DNA of 22,640 nt from an uncultured Catenibacterium sp. (GTDB lineage Bacteria > Bacillota_I > Bacilli_A > Erysipelotrichales > Coprobacillaceae). Shown one piece after another: positions 7,217-13,626 of the stretch. Below the pieces are notes generated by a model. It made no database searches and was not told where the DNA came from. It saw nothing but the letters and a program-made list of their open reading frames with translations. The position numbers and the translations under genes were made by a program. The DNA lies in NCBI RefSeq assembly GCF_900540665.1, contig NZ_UQGV01000031.1, positions 1-22,640 of the forward strand. Reading direction: 5' to 3'. Each line of letters opens with the position of its first letter. Position 1 is the first letter of the stretch.

Positions 7217-7405
7217 ATGAAAGGAAAGATACTCTATCTGTTAGATTTCATCTATGCAATCGTATTATCAGTTTTTTTGCTAGTCACAATGATCATCTAT
7301 ATTCATACAAAAGCATCAGAGATATTGATTATTGTGGCGGCTGTATTATTTGCGCTTTCAATTGTGAAAGGATATTGGAGTTATAGAAAATGGAGAAGAC
7401 CATAA
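7217..7405 (+). CDS. Small two-helix membrane protein, function unknown
   Basis: This 62-residue protein is not recognised. It has two hydrophobic segments, about residues 10-29 (FIYAIVLSVFLLVTMIIY) and 36-52 (ILIIVAAVLFALSIV), and ends in the basic tail YRKWRRP, consistent with a small inner-membrane hairpin. A strong AAGGAGG site (7201-7207) lies 9 bases before ATG 7217; an earlier in-frame ATG at 7190 has no such site. An extended -10 (TGCTATGAT, 7186-7194) may supply a promoter. It is bounded by terminators on both sides, so it is its own unit. Confidence 0.6.
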   Translation: MKGKILYLLDFIYAIVLSVFLLVTMIIYIHTKASEILIIVAAVLFALSIVKGYWSYRKWRRP

Positions 7406-7406
7406 T

Positions 7407-7432
7407 AAAAAGACCTCGAAAGAGGTCTTTAA
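7407..7432. terminator. Bidirectional terminator between the small membrane gene and folD
   Basis: A 9-bp stem AAAGACCTC/GAGGTCTTT with a GAAA loop is flanked by A-rich and T-rich sequence. It starts 2 bases after the rightward stop codon and touches the leftward folD stop codon. Confidence 0.8.
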
Positions 7433-8262
7433 CGCATTTTAGCTGCCTGGATTAAATGTTTTGCAAGTACTGCGGTTGTGACAGTACCAACACCACCAGG
7501 AACAGGGGTAGCGGCAGAGGCTTTGCCATCAAGAGTCGCATAGTCTACATCACCACATAGCTTACCATTCTCATCCACATTGATTCCTACATCAATCATC
7601 ACAGCATCCTGTCCACAATAATCACTATTTAACATCTTTGCACGTCCTGCAGCTGCAATCACAATTTCTGCATCAGAACATGTCTTCTTTAAATCAACAG
7701 TTCTTGTATGAGTCATAGTTACTGTCGCATTCTCTTTAAGAAGCAGCATGGACACAGGTTTACCTACAACCATACTTCTTCCTACGACTGTCACTCTTTT
7801 ACCGGTTAACTCAATATCATATGCCTTTAATACTTCAATAACTGCTTCTGCAGTACATGGAGAAAATCCAGTTGTATCTCCTGCAAACACCTTCGCAATA
7901 TTAATAGGAGAAATACCATCTAAATCCTTTTTAGGATCAATCATATTTTCAATATCTTTTTCATTAATAGTACGAGGAAGTGGTCTTAATAATAAGATTC
8001 CTGTCACTTCATCATCTTCATTAATATCTTTAAAAGCTTTCTTGAACGCTTCATCACTGATATCCTGTGGGAAAACATAAGAAGTCACATCTAAACCAAA
8101 TGACTTTAATTTCTTAGTTGCACTACGTTCATAACTCATATCATCGGGATTTTCACCCACTCTCACAATCGCAAGCTTAGGTACAAAAGATAATGTTTCT
8201 AACTCTTTTGATACATATTCTTTAATTCCATCAGAAACTTTTTTTCCTCTTAACTCTAACAT
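7429..8262 (-). CDS. folD: Methylenetetrahydrofolate dehydrogenase FolD, probably lacking cyclohydrolase activity
   Basis: This 277-residue FolD-family enzyme oxidises 5,10-methylene-THF to 5,10-methenyl-THF. The catalytic N-terminal domain and the Rossmann domain (TVVGRSMVVGKPVSMLLL, about 160-177; ATPVPGGVGTVTTAVL near the end) are intact and full length. The cyclohydrolase residues are altered. In VGENPDDMSYERSATKK the tyrosine Y44 is kept, but the catalytic lysine four residues on (K54 in E. coli, K56 in human) is A48. The glutamine of VQLPLP is L92 in LLLRPLP; D115 of DLDG is kept. The enzyme therefore probably makes methenyl-THF but does not hydrolyse it. It overlaps the 3' end of fchA, a dedicated cyclohydrolase, by 7 bases, which fits a split of the two steps. 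Confidence 0.93.
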   Translation of the reverse strand: MLELRGKKVSDGIKEYVSKELETLSFVPKLAIVRVGENPDDMSYERSATKKLKSFGLDVTSYVFPQDISDEAFKKAFKDINEDDEVTGILLLRPLPRTINEKDIENMIDPKKDLDGISPINIAKVFAGDTTGFSPCTAEAVIEVLKAYDIELTGKRVTVVGRSMVVGKPVSMLLLKENATVTMTHTRTVDLKKTCSDAEIVIAAAGRAKMLNSDYCGQDAVMIDVGINVDENGKLCGDVDYATLDGKASAATPVPGGVGTVTTAVLAKHLIQAAKMR

Positions 8263-8888
8263 GATGCTCCTCCTAACTTTTTAATAACACTATTAGTTAT
8301 TTCATCTGCAAGCATCTGTCCTTCAACTAATAGCTTCTCAGCACGTTTATTCATTTTCTCAGCCATTTCTCTATTTTTCATAGACTTCGTATTAATATAG
8401 ACATTCATAATAGCTCCAGTCAATGCACTACGTAAACATTGTACACCAACACCTACATCACTTATGGCCATCACTGAACCTTTCTCGTTTAAAGTAGAAA
8501 ATAACTTTAAAGACTGATAACTTAGATCCATAACCTGTAATGGTACAAGAGAGGCATCCAATAAACATGACTCCATCACAAACTCTTTATGTTTCTTTTC
8601 TTCTTCAGTATTCTTGGGAAGTCTATAAGCCTCTGCAAGAGGCTTAAAGTTTTCTGCATCATCATCTACAGAAGTTACAAGCTTCCTCTTTAAGTCTTCT
8701 AGCTTCTCTATGATTTCTCTTATTTCATCTTCTACATCTTTATATTTCTTCTTACCTACAGTTAAGTTACCTACCATGAGTCCTAAAGCACATCCAATAG
8801 CGCCTGTTAGTCCTGAAGCACCTCCACCACCAGGAGTCGGTGAAGATGAAGATAACTCATCTAAGAAGTCTTTAATCATTTCTTTCAT
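8256..8888 (-). CDS. fchA: Methenyltetrahydrofolate cyclohydrolase FchA (cyclodeaminase/cyclohydrolase family)
   Basis: This 210-residue protein belongs to the formiminotransferase-cyclodeaminase C-terminal (FTCD_C) family, which includes clostridial FchA. The N-terminal signature SSSPTPGGGGASGLTGAIG (about residues 14-32), then the conserved MVGNLTVGKKKY and DDDAENFKPLAEAYRLPK blocks, are clear. Members are all-helical and either deaminate formimino-THF or hydrolyse methenyl-THF to 10-formyl-THF. Direct coupling to folD, and that FolD's loss of cyclohydrolase residues, favour the FchA role. No formiminotransferase domain or histidine-degradation gene is present. An AAGGAG site lies 6 bases before the ATG. 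The promoter and leader hairpin are immediately upstream. Confidence 0.9.
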   Translation of the reverse strand: MKEMIKDFLDELSSSSPTPGGGGASGLTGAIGCALGLMVGNLTVGKKKYKDVEDEIREIIEKLEDLKRKLVTSVDDDAENFKPLAEAYRLPKNTEEEKKHKEFVMESCLLDASLVPLQVMDLSYQSLKLFSTLNEKGSVMAISDVGVGVQCLRSALTGAIMNVYINTKSMKNREMAEKMNKRAEKLLVEGQMLADEITNSVIKKLGGASC

Positions 8889-8906
8889 TTATAACTCCTT
8901 CATATG

Positions 8907-8930
8907 AAAAGACACGAGAACCTCGTGTCT
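8907..8930 (-). terminator. Hairpin: terminator of the aroE-lit unit or leader structure of fchA-folD
   Basis: A 9-bp perfect stem AGACACGAG/CTCGTGTCT with a 3-base loop is followed on the minus strand by TTTC. It lies 18 bases after the lit stop codon and ends about 20 bases before the fchA start. It is also the first element of the predicted fchA transcript. Confidence 0.7.
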
Positions 8931-8941
8931 ATTTTTCATAA

Positions 8942-8970
8942 ATTATACTCATTTATTTGTATTAATGCAA
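8942..8970 (-). promoter_or_regulatory. Promoter of fchA-folD inside the 3' end of lit
   Basis: Reading leftward, TTGCAT (8970-8965) and a perfect TATAAT (8947-8942) are separated by 17 bases. They overlap the last codons of lit. The transcript would start near 8935, a few bases before the hairpin, giving a leader of about 47 bases. Confidence 0.65.
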
Positions 8971-9578
8971 TTAATATGTTTGAAATATATACCTAAATTA
9001 ATAAGAACACTTATTCCAATTAAACTAAATAGCGCAATTCCTAATGTCACAAAATAACTTTCTGGAAAGATATTGATAATAGGATCAATATCAGGATTGA
9101 TCAGCCAGTAGTTATTGTTGAAAAGGATATGATGCATCATTGTGAATGCCCCGTCAAAATCAACATAGGCTGTTCCACCTACAATAAATACGAGTCCTAA
9201 AGTAGTGAACCCTGTCCATTTAAAAGGTCTATAATCATTCTCTTTGATTGTAGAATAGATGAGATAGATAGTTCCAATCAGTACCACTAACCCAATTACT
9301 TCTAAACGATTCATTAATACTTTTACTTCATAAAAATGAAAAGCTGTATTTTTAGTCATAGGAAAAGCAGGAGTAGAAAGTGCTTTATGAGAGAATAGAC
9401 TTAAATAGTGAATGATTGTCATATAACTTTCTCTTACTATCTTTTCACTTACCCCAATATTAGAGGCTATTAATGAAGAAGGATACAATACAGGGACAAA
9501 AGTCACTAATAAAATAGCACAATCAATAATCAAAAAGGTCAAGCATACAGTAAGTAAAATACCTTTAAATTTCTTCAT
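8949..9578 (-). CDS. lit: Lipoprotein intramolecular transacylase-like membrane protein (Lit, TIGR01906/DUF1461 family)
   Basis: This 209-residue protein has about four membrane segments (roughly residues 8-30, 94-110, 121-138 and 176-198). The family hallmark, MMHHILFNNNYWLINP with H149/H150 and Y157, and the following DPIINIFPESYF, lie in the loop before the last helix. Lit enzymes in some Firmicutes move an acyl chain from the diacylglyceryl group to the N-terminus of lipoprotein cysteines, making lyso-lipoproteins. Assignment rests on the family motif, which I recognise. Its ATG overlaps the end of trmL by 14 bases and has only a distant GGGAGAAG site, so translation is probably coupled. 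An OppA-like lipoprotein at the right end of the window would be a typical substrate. Confidence 0.8.
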   Translation of the reverse strand: MKKFKGILLTVCLTFLIIDCAILLVTFVPVLYPSSLIASNIGVSEKIVRESYMTIIHYLSLFSHKALSTPAFPMTKNTAFHFYEVKVLMNRLEVIGLVVLIGTIYLIYSTIKENDYRPFKWTGFTTLGLVFIVGGTAYVDFDGAFTMMHHILFNNNYWLINPDIDPIINIFPESYFVTLGIALFSLIGISVLINLGIYFKHINCINTNK

Positions 9579-10077
9579 TGTATAAGAAGTCTTCTCCCTT
9601 TTGAACTTCTACTGTAGATAAATCAGGATAACCCTGCTGTCTTAATGCTTCATAAACACCAATCGCAACAGTATTAGATAAGTTCAAACTACGTGAATCA
9701 CCGTACATTGGAATACGTACACAATCATCAATATACTTCTTTAAGATATCATGAGGAATACCATCATGCTCATGACCAAAGAAAAGATAATGTTCACCTT
9801 CCTGGTTAAAATCATCTTCACTATAAACTTTCTTAGAATAACGTGTAAAGAAATGATAAATACCAGGATTCTCTTTTTCAAACTCTTCAAAGTTTTCATA
9901 AACCTTAAAAGTGAGGTGATCAAAATAATCCATAACCGCTCTTTTCATTCTTGGATCATTTAACTTAAATCCTGTAGGTTTAATAATATGTAAAGGTGTA
10001 TGTGTCGCTGCACATGTTCTCATAATATTACCTGTATTTTGTGGAATCGCAGGATGTACTAATACAACATGATTCAT
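9565..10077 (-). CDS. trmL: tRNA (cytidine(34)-2'-O)-methyltransferase TrmL
   Basis: This 170-residue SPOUT methyltransferase methylates the ribose of the wobble nucleotide of tRNA-Leu isoacceptors. The knot motifs are present: N-terminal HPAIPQNTGNIMRTCAAT, the central FFGHEHDGIP (residues about 98-107) and the C-terminal NLSNTVAIGVYEALRQQGY. Length matches minimal TrmL/CspR proteins, with no extra RNA-binding domain. A GAGGAA site sits inside the end of rdgB, and the rdgB stop overlaps its start by one base (TAATG). It lies in the aroE-rdgB-trmL-lit operon. Confidence 0.93.
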   Translation of the reverse strand: MNHVVLVHPAIPQNTGNIMRTCAATHTPLHIIKPTGFKLNDPRMKRAVMDYFDHLTFKVYENFEEFEKENPGIYHFFTRYSKKVYSEDDFNQEGEHYLFFGHEHDGIPHDILKKYIDDCVRIPMYGDSRSLNLSNTVAIGVYEALRQQGYPDLSTVEVQKGEDFLYNEEI

Positions 10078-10670
10078 TACTTATGTTCCTCCTCTAAATA
10101 ATCATATAAAGCCTTTAATGCCTTTGCACGATGAGAGACTTTATTCTTTTCTTCCATAGTCATCACTGCAGAAGTCTTTTTTAATGGTGGATAATAGAAA
10201 ATAGGATCATAACCAAAGCCATTTTCACCATCAATACAATCATTGATTTCTCCTTCAAAAGTACCTAAGAAAGTCTTTGTTTCTTCATCAGGAATAGCCA
10301 AAGCTATTGCACATACGAAACGTGCTGTCTTATCCTCTTTATCCTTAACTGCATCAATAATCCACTGATTCTTAATATCATAACTTGTATCTTCACCCAT
10401 AAAACGAGAAGAATAAATACCTGGCTGCTTATCTAATGCATCTACTTCTAAACCAGAATCATCTGCAAGAGTAGGCATATGAATCATATTCATCACTGTT
10501 TCAGCCTTAATCACTGCATTCTCAGTAAAAGTAGTACCTGTTTCTTCAATATCAGGATTATAACCTAATACATCTTTAATAGACTTTACTTCAATACCTA
10601 ACTTTTCCAACATTGCGGAAATCTCTTTAAGTTTTCCTTTATTTGTTGTTGCAACTACGATTTCTTTCAT
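10077..10670 (-). CDS. rdgB: XTP/dITP pyrophosphatase (RdgB/HAM1 family)
   Basis: This 197-residue house-cleaning enzyme hydrolyses dITP, XTP and ITP to monophosphates, keeping deaminated purines out of nucleic acids. Family motifs in order are ATTNKGKLKEI near the N-terminus, the EETGTTFTENA block, LADDSGLEVDAL (metal and substrate site), GENGFGYDPIFY and the C-terminal SHRAKALKAL. Full length with no changes in key residues. GGAGG lies 8 bases before the ATG, inside the end of aroE, and the genes overlap by 4 bases (ATGA), so translation is coupled. Confidence 0.95.
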   Translation of the reverse strand: MKEIVVATTNKGKLKEISAMLEKLGIEVKSIKDVLGYNPDIEETGTTFTENAVIKAETVMNMIHMPTLADDSGLEVDALDKQPGIYSSRFMGEDTSYDIKNQWIIDAVKDKEDKTARFVCAIALAIPDEETKTFLGTFEGEINDCIDGENGFGYDPIFYYPPLKKTSAVMTMEEKNKVSHRAKALKALYDYLEEEHK

Positions 10671-11524
10671 TTGCTTTCCTCCATTCCTAACGCATCTTTA
10701 ACTTCATGAATAGGCATATCCTTTCCTGTCCAGAACTTAAAAGAACATGCACCCTGATAGACAATCATACGTTCTCCATTCATATAATCAAGACCTCTTT
10801 GTCTTGCATAACTTAATAGCTTTGTTTCCTTAGGGTTATAAATAATATCAGCCACTTTTAAACCATCAGGCAACATATCAGCACTCTCAATAATACATCC
10901 TTCAGGATGAGGTGCCATACCAACACTTGTTGTATTGACTAATAGATAAGTATCCTTTAAATCTTCCTTAATACTTTCCTGATCAATTTTCTTTAAAGTA
11001 ATAGGGCAGTCTAATTTCTCATTTAGCTCTTTAATAAAAGGCTTATCAGAACGGTTATAAACCACAATTTCCTTAGCACCAGCTAAAGCAAGAGAAATAA
11101 TAATTGCATTTGCTGCACCACCAGCACCAAGCACTACAATCTTATGCTTCGCAATACCCCATCCTTTATCACGACAGGCCATCACAAAACCTTCTCCATC
11201 AGTAATATGACCAATGAGTTTACCATTCTCATTCTTTACAGTATTGATGCTCTTCGCAAGTTTTGCCTGTGTTGTGAGTTCATCCATATATTTCATCATA
11301 TCCTGTTTATAAGGCATAGAAATATTGTATCCCTTAATAGGTAATGTCTTTACAGACGTAATATAGTCATCTAACTGATCTCTAGTCACTTCAAATGCAA
11401 GATATACATCATTAATACCTAATGATTGAAACGCAGTATTATGCATCATTGGTGAAAAAGAATGTTTAATAGGATTTGCGACAACCCCATATAAACCGGT
11501 ATATCCAGTAATCGTATTTTTCAT
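10667..11524 (-). CDS. aroE: Shikimate dehydrogenase
   Basis: This 285-residue enzyme reduces 3-dehydroshikimate to shikimate with NADPH. The substrate domain has the SFSPMMHN block and NISMPYK, where K73 is the catalytic lysine; serine replaces the usual threonine of NxTxPxK. TDGEGF supplies D109. The nucleotide site is VLGAGGAANAI (131-141). The chosen ATG (11524) has AAAAGGAGAAG upstream; an earlier in-frame ATG at 11557 lies upstream of the TATAAT -10 box at 11551-11546 and is unlikely. It is the first gene of a leftward operon with rdgB, trmL and lit. No other shikimate-pathway genes are in the window. Confidence 0.94.
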   Translation of the reverse strand: MKNTITGYTGLYGVVANPIKHSFSPMMHNTAFQSLGINDVYLAFEVTRDQLDDYITSVKTLPIKGYNISMPYKQDMMKYMDELTTQAKLAKSINTVKNENGKLIGHITDGEGFVMACRDKGWGIAKHKIVVLGAGGAANAIIISLALAGAKEIVVYNRSDKPFIKELNEKLDCPITLKKIDQESIKEDLKDTYLLVNTTSVGMAPHPEGCIIESADMLPDGLKVADIIYNPKETKLLSYARQRGLDYMNGERMIVYQGACSFKFWTGKDMPIHEVKDALGMEESK

Positions 11525-11619
11525 AAACTTCTCCTTTTGTTTTGTATTATACATCATTTTATCGTTATGTGTGACTGTTCTTATAATATTTAGTACAATG
11601 GATTTTAGAGGTGAAAAGT

Positions 11620-12357
11620 ATGATCAAGAAATTAATTGTTAATGCCGATGATTTCGGTATGTGTGAAGGAAACTCCCTAGGTATCCTTCTTGCACACGAA
11701 GAGGGACTTGTAAGTTCCACTACAGTCATGATGAATATGCCTTATGCTTTATGGGCCCTAGATAAGGCAAAGGCATATCCAAATTTAGGAATAGGTGTTC
11801 ATTTAACTTTGACTGCAGGTAAACCATTATTACCTGGCAAGAAAAGCTATACAGATGAAGAAGGAAACTTCTTAAGACCAAGTGCTTATGAAGATGAATT
11901 CCCAGATGGAGAACCAGATGAAGTGTATGAAGAATGGAAAGCACAGATTGAAGCTTTCATCGCACACACAGGACATCTTCCTACACATCTAGATTCTCAT
12001 CATTATGTTCATATGGAACATAGACAACTAGAAGTCATTAAGCGTCTTGCCAAGGAATATAATCTACCTATCAGACAAACAAGATATGTGGATGAAAACT
12101 ATTTCCCAGCACGTTGTGAATTTTATAAAGATGGTGTAAGCTTTGAAACATTCAAAGAAATCTGTTCAACAGAAGGTTATGATACAGTAGAGCTTGTTTG
12201 TCATCCTGCTTTAGTTGATGAAAGACTCATGAACGTATCTAGTTACAATATGAATCGTATCAAGGAATTAGAATTACTTAAGAGTGATGAATTCAAACAG
12301 TTCATCAAGGATAACGATATTCAGATTATAACTTACGCAGATATAAAAAATAGTTAG
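11620..12357 (+). CDS. ChbG/YdjC-family carbohydrate deacetylase
   Basis: This 245-residue protein belongs to the YdjC/ChbG family of metal-dependent deacetylases that remove acetyl groups from N-acetylglucosamine oligosaccharides. The metal-site motifs are present: NADDFGMC (D10, D11), GVHLTL (H61) and PTHLDSHHYVHM (H123, H127/H128), with a later ELVCHPA. Length is normal, and no signal peptide is seen, so it should act in the cytoplasm. The start is ATG 11620; a GTG at 11611 is part of the AGAGGTGA ribosome site. It diverges from aroE and is followed after 53 bases by the aminotransferase. No chitobiose PTS genes are close, so the natural substrate is open. Confidence 0.88.
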   Translation: MIKKLIVNADDFGMCEGNSLGILLAHEEGLVSSTTVMMNMPYALWALDKAKAYPNLGIGVHLTLTAGKPLLPGKKSYTDEEGNFLRPSAYEDEFPDGEPDEVYEEWKAQIEAFIAHTGHLPTHLDSHHYVHMEHRQLEVIKRLAKEYNLPIRQTRYVDENYFPARCEFYKDGVSFETFKEICSTEGYDTVELVCHPALVDERLMNVSSYNMNRIKELELLKSDEFKQFIKDNDIQIITYADIKNS

Positions 12358-12410
12358 GTAATTTCAAATAATAGTAGTAGAATGAGAAAAAAGTGAATGG
12401 AGTGACATAT

Positions 12411-13598
12411 ATGAGATACGCAGATAAGATGAATAACGTAAAAAAATCAGCCATTAGAAGTGTCATGGCTGATGCAAGTGAGAATGGTACGGTGGACTAT
12501 ATTAGTTTTGCGAGTGGATTCCCTGATCCAGAAGCTATTCCACAGGAGAAACTAGAAGAAGTAGGACATAAGATTCTTCAAGAAAAGACTTATGAAGTCT
12601 TGCAGTATGGCTCTGCTCAGGGCTATACAGGTTTAATAGAATCTTCTAAGTCATTCATTAATAAGCATGAATGTATATGTACAAGTGATGATGATATTAT
12701 TATTACAACAGGATCACAGCAGGGCTTAGATCTTGTGTCTAAGATATTCTGTGATGAAGGGGACTATGTTGTTGTAGAGAACCCAAGTTATTTAGGTGCT
12801 TTAAACTCATTTAAATGTAATGGAGCTAAGTTACTAGGTGTTTCTTTAGAAGAAGATGGTGTAAACCTAGAAGAACTAGAAGAAGCCTTTAAGAAAGGAC
12901 CAAAGGTATTCTATACAATTCCTAACTTCCAGAATCCTACCGGTGTAACAACATCTTTAGAAAAAAGAAAAGAAATCTATAACCTTGCAGTAAAGTATGA
13001 TGTAGTTATTCTAGAAGATAACCCTTATGGTTATTTACGTATCACAGGAGAAGAAGTACCTTCTATTAAATCTTTAGACAAAGACCATCGTGTTGTTTAT
13101 GCAGCCAGTCTTTCTAAAATCATTTCACCAGGTATGCGTACAGGAATCATCTGTGCAAGTAAAGATATTATCTCTAAGCTCTTTATGGCTAAACAATCAG
13201 GAGATAACCACACAAACAATCTCTCACAATATATGATGGATGCATTCCTAAGAGAAACAGATATGGATGCACATATTAAACATTTACAGTCTCTTTATGC
13301 AAAGAAATGTAACTTCATGTTAGAGATGATTAAGAAGTATTTTCATCCTTCTATTCATGTCATTGAACCAGAAGGTGGTATGTTTATATGGTTTGATCTG
13401 CCTGATGGTGTAAGTATGCCAGAATTTGTTCAGGCTTCTATCAAGAAGCATGTAGCCATCGTACCAGGTAATGAATTCATGGTAGATAGTACTAAGCCAT
13501 GTCAATCTATTCGTATGAACTTCTCAGCTGCTTCTATGGAGAATATCGAAAAAGGTATTCAAATCCTAGGTGAATTAACATATCAATTTTGTAAGTAA
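12411..13598 (+). CDS. Class I/II PLP-dependent aminotransferase (2-aminoadipate/branched-chain type)
   Basis: This 395-residue fold-type I aminotransferase resembles LysN/AlaA-like enzymes and the catalytic half of MocR regulators, but has no DNA-binding domain. Motifs are YGSAQGY near residue 66, the PLP site TTGSQQGLDL (99-108), IPNFQNPTGV (170-179), EDNPYGYLR, and the PLP lysine K236 in SLSKIISPGMRTG. Substrate specificity among 2-aminoadipate, aromatic and branched-chain amino acids cannot be read from sequence. The start is ATG 12411 with GGAGTGA upstream; an in-frame GTG at 12393 has no ribosome site. It probably shares a transcript with the deacetylase gene. Confidence 0.88.
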   Translation: MRYADKMNNVKKSAIRSVMADASENGTVDYISFASGFPDPEAIPQEKLEEVGHKILQEKTYEVLQYGSAQGYTGLIESSKSFINKHECICTSDDDIIITTGSQQGLDLVSKIFCDEGDYVVVENPSYLGALNSFKCNGAKLLGVSLEEDGVNLEELEEAFKKGPKVFYTIPNFQNPTGVTTSLEKRKEIYNLAVKYDVVILEDNPYGYLRITGEEVPSIKSLDKDHRVVYAASLSKIISPGMRTGIICASKDIISKLFMAKQSGDNHTNNLSQYMMDAFLRETDMDAHIKHLQSLYAKKCNFMLEMIKKYFHPSIHVIEPEGGMFIWFDLPDGVSMPEFVQASIKKHVAIVPGNEFMVDSTKPCQSIRMNFSAASMENIEKGIQILGELTYQFCK

Positions 13599-13626
13599 AA
13601 AAAGCCAGAATTCTCTGGTTTTTTTA
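13598..13626. terminator. Bidirectional terminator between the aminotransferase gene and groEL
   Basis: A CCAGA/TCTGG stem with loop ATTC is extended by A-T pairs and flanked by seven A residues and seven T residues. It lies between the two convergent stop codons and can work on either strand. Confidence 0.75.

Noticed and set aside
7141..7386. 81-codon open frame starting in the perR-rbr terminator.
   Set aside because: It runs through the terminator hairpin and is in a different frame from the membrane protein at 7217-7405, which has the ribosome site and hydrophobic helices.
7429..8262. Annotating FolD as bifunctional dehydrogenase/cyclohydrolase.
   Set aside because: The lysine and glutamine needed for cyclohydrolase activity are Ala48 and Leu92, and a separate cyclohydrolase gene overlaps it.
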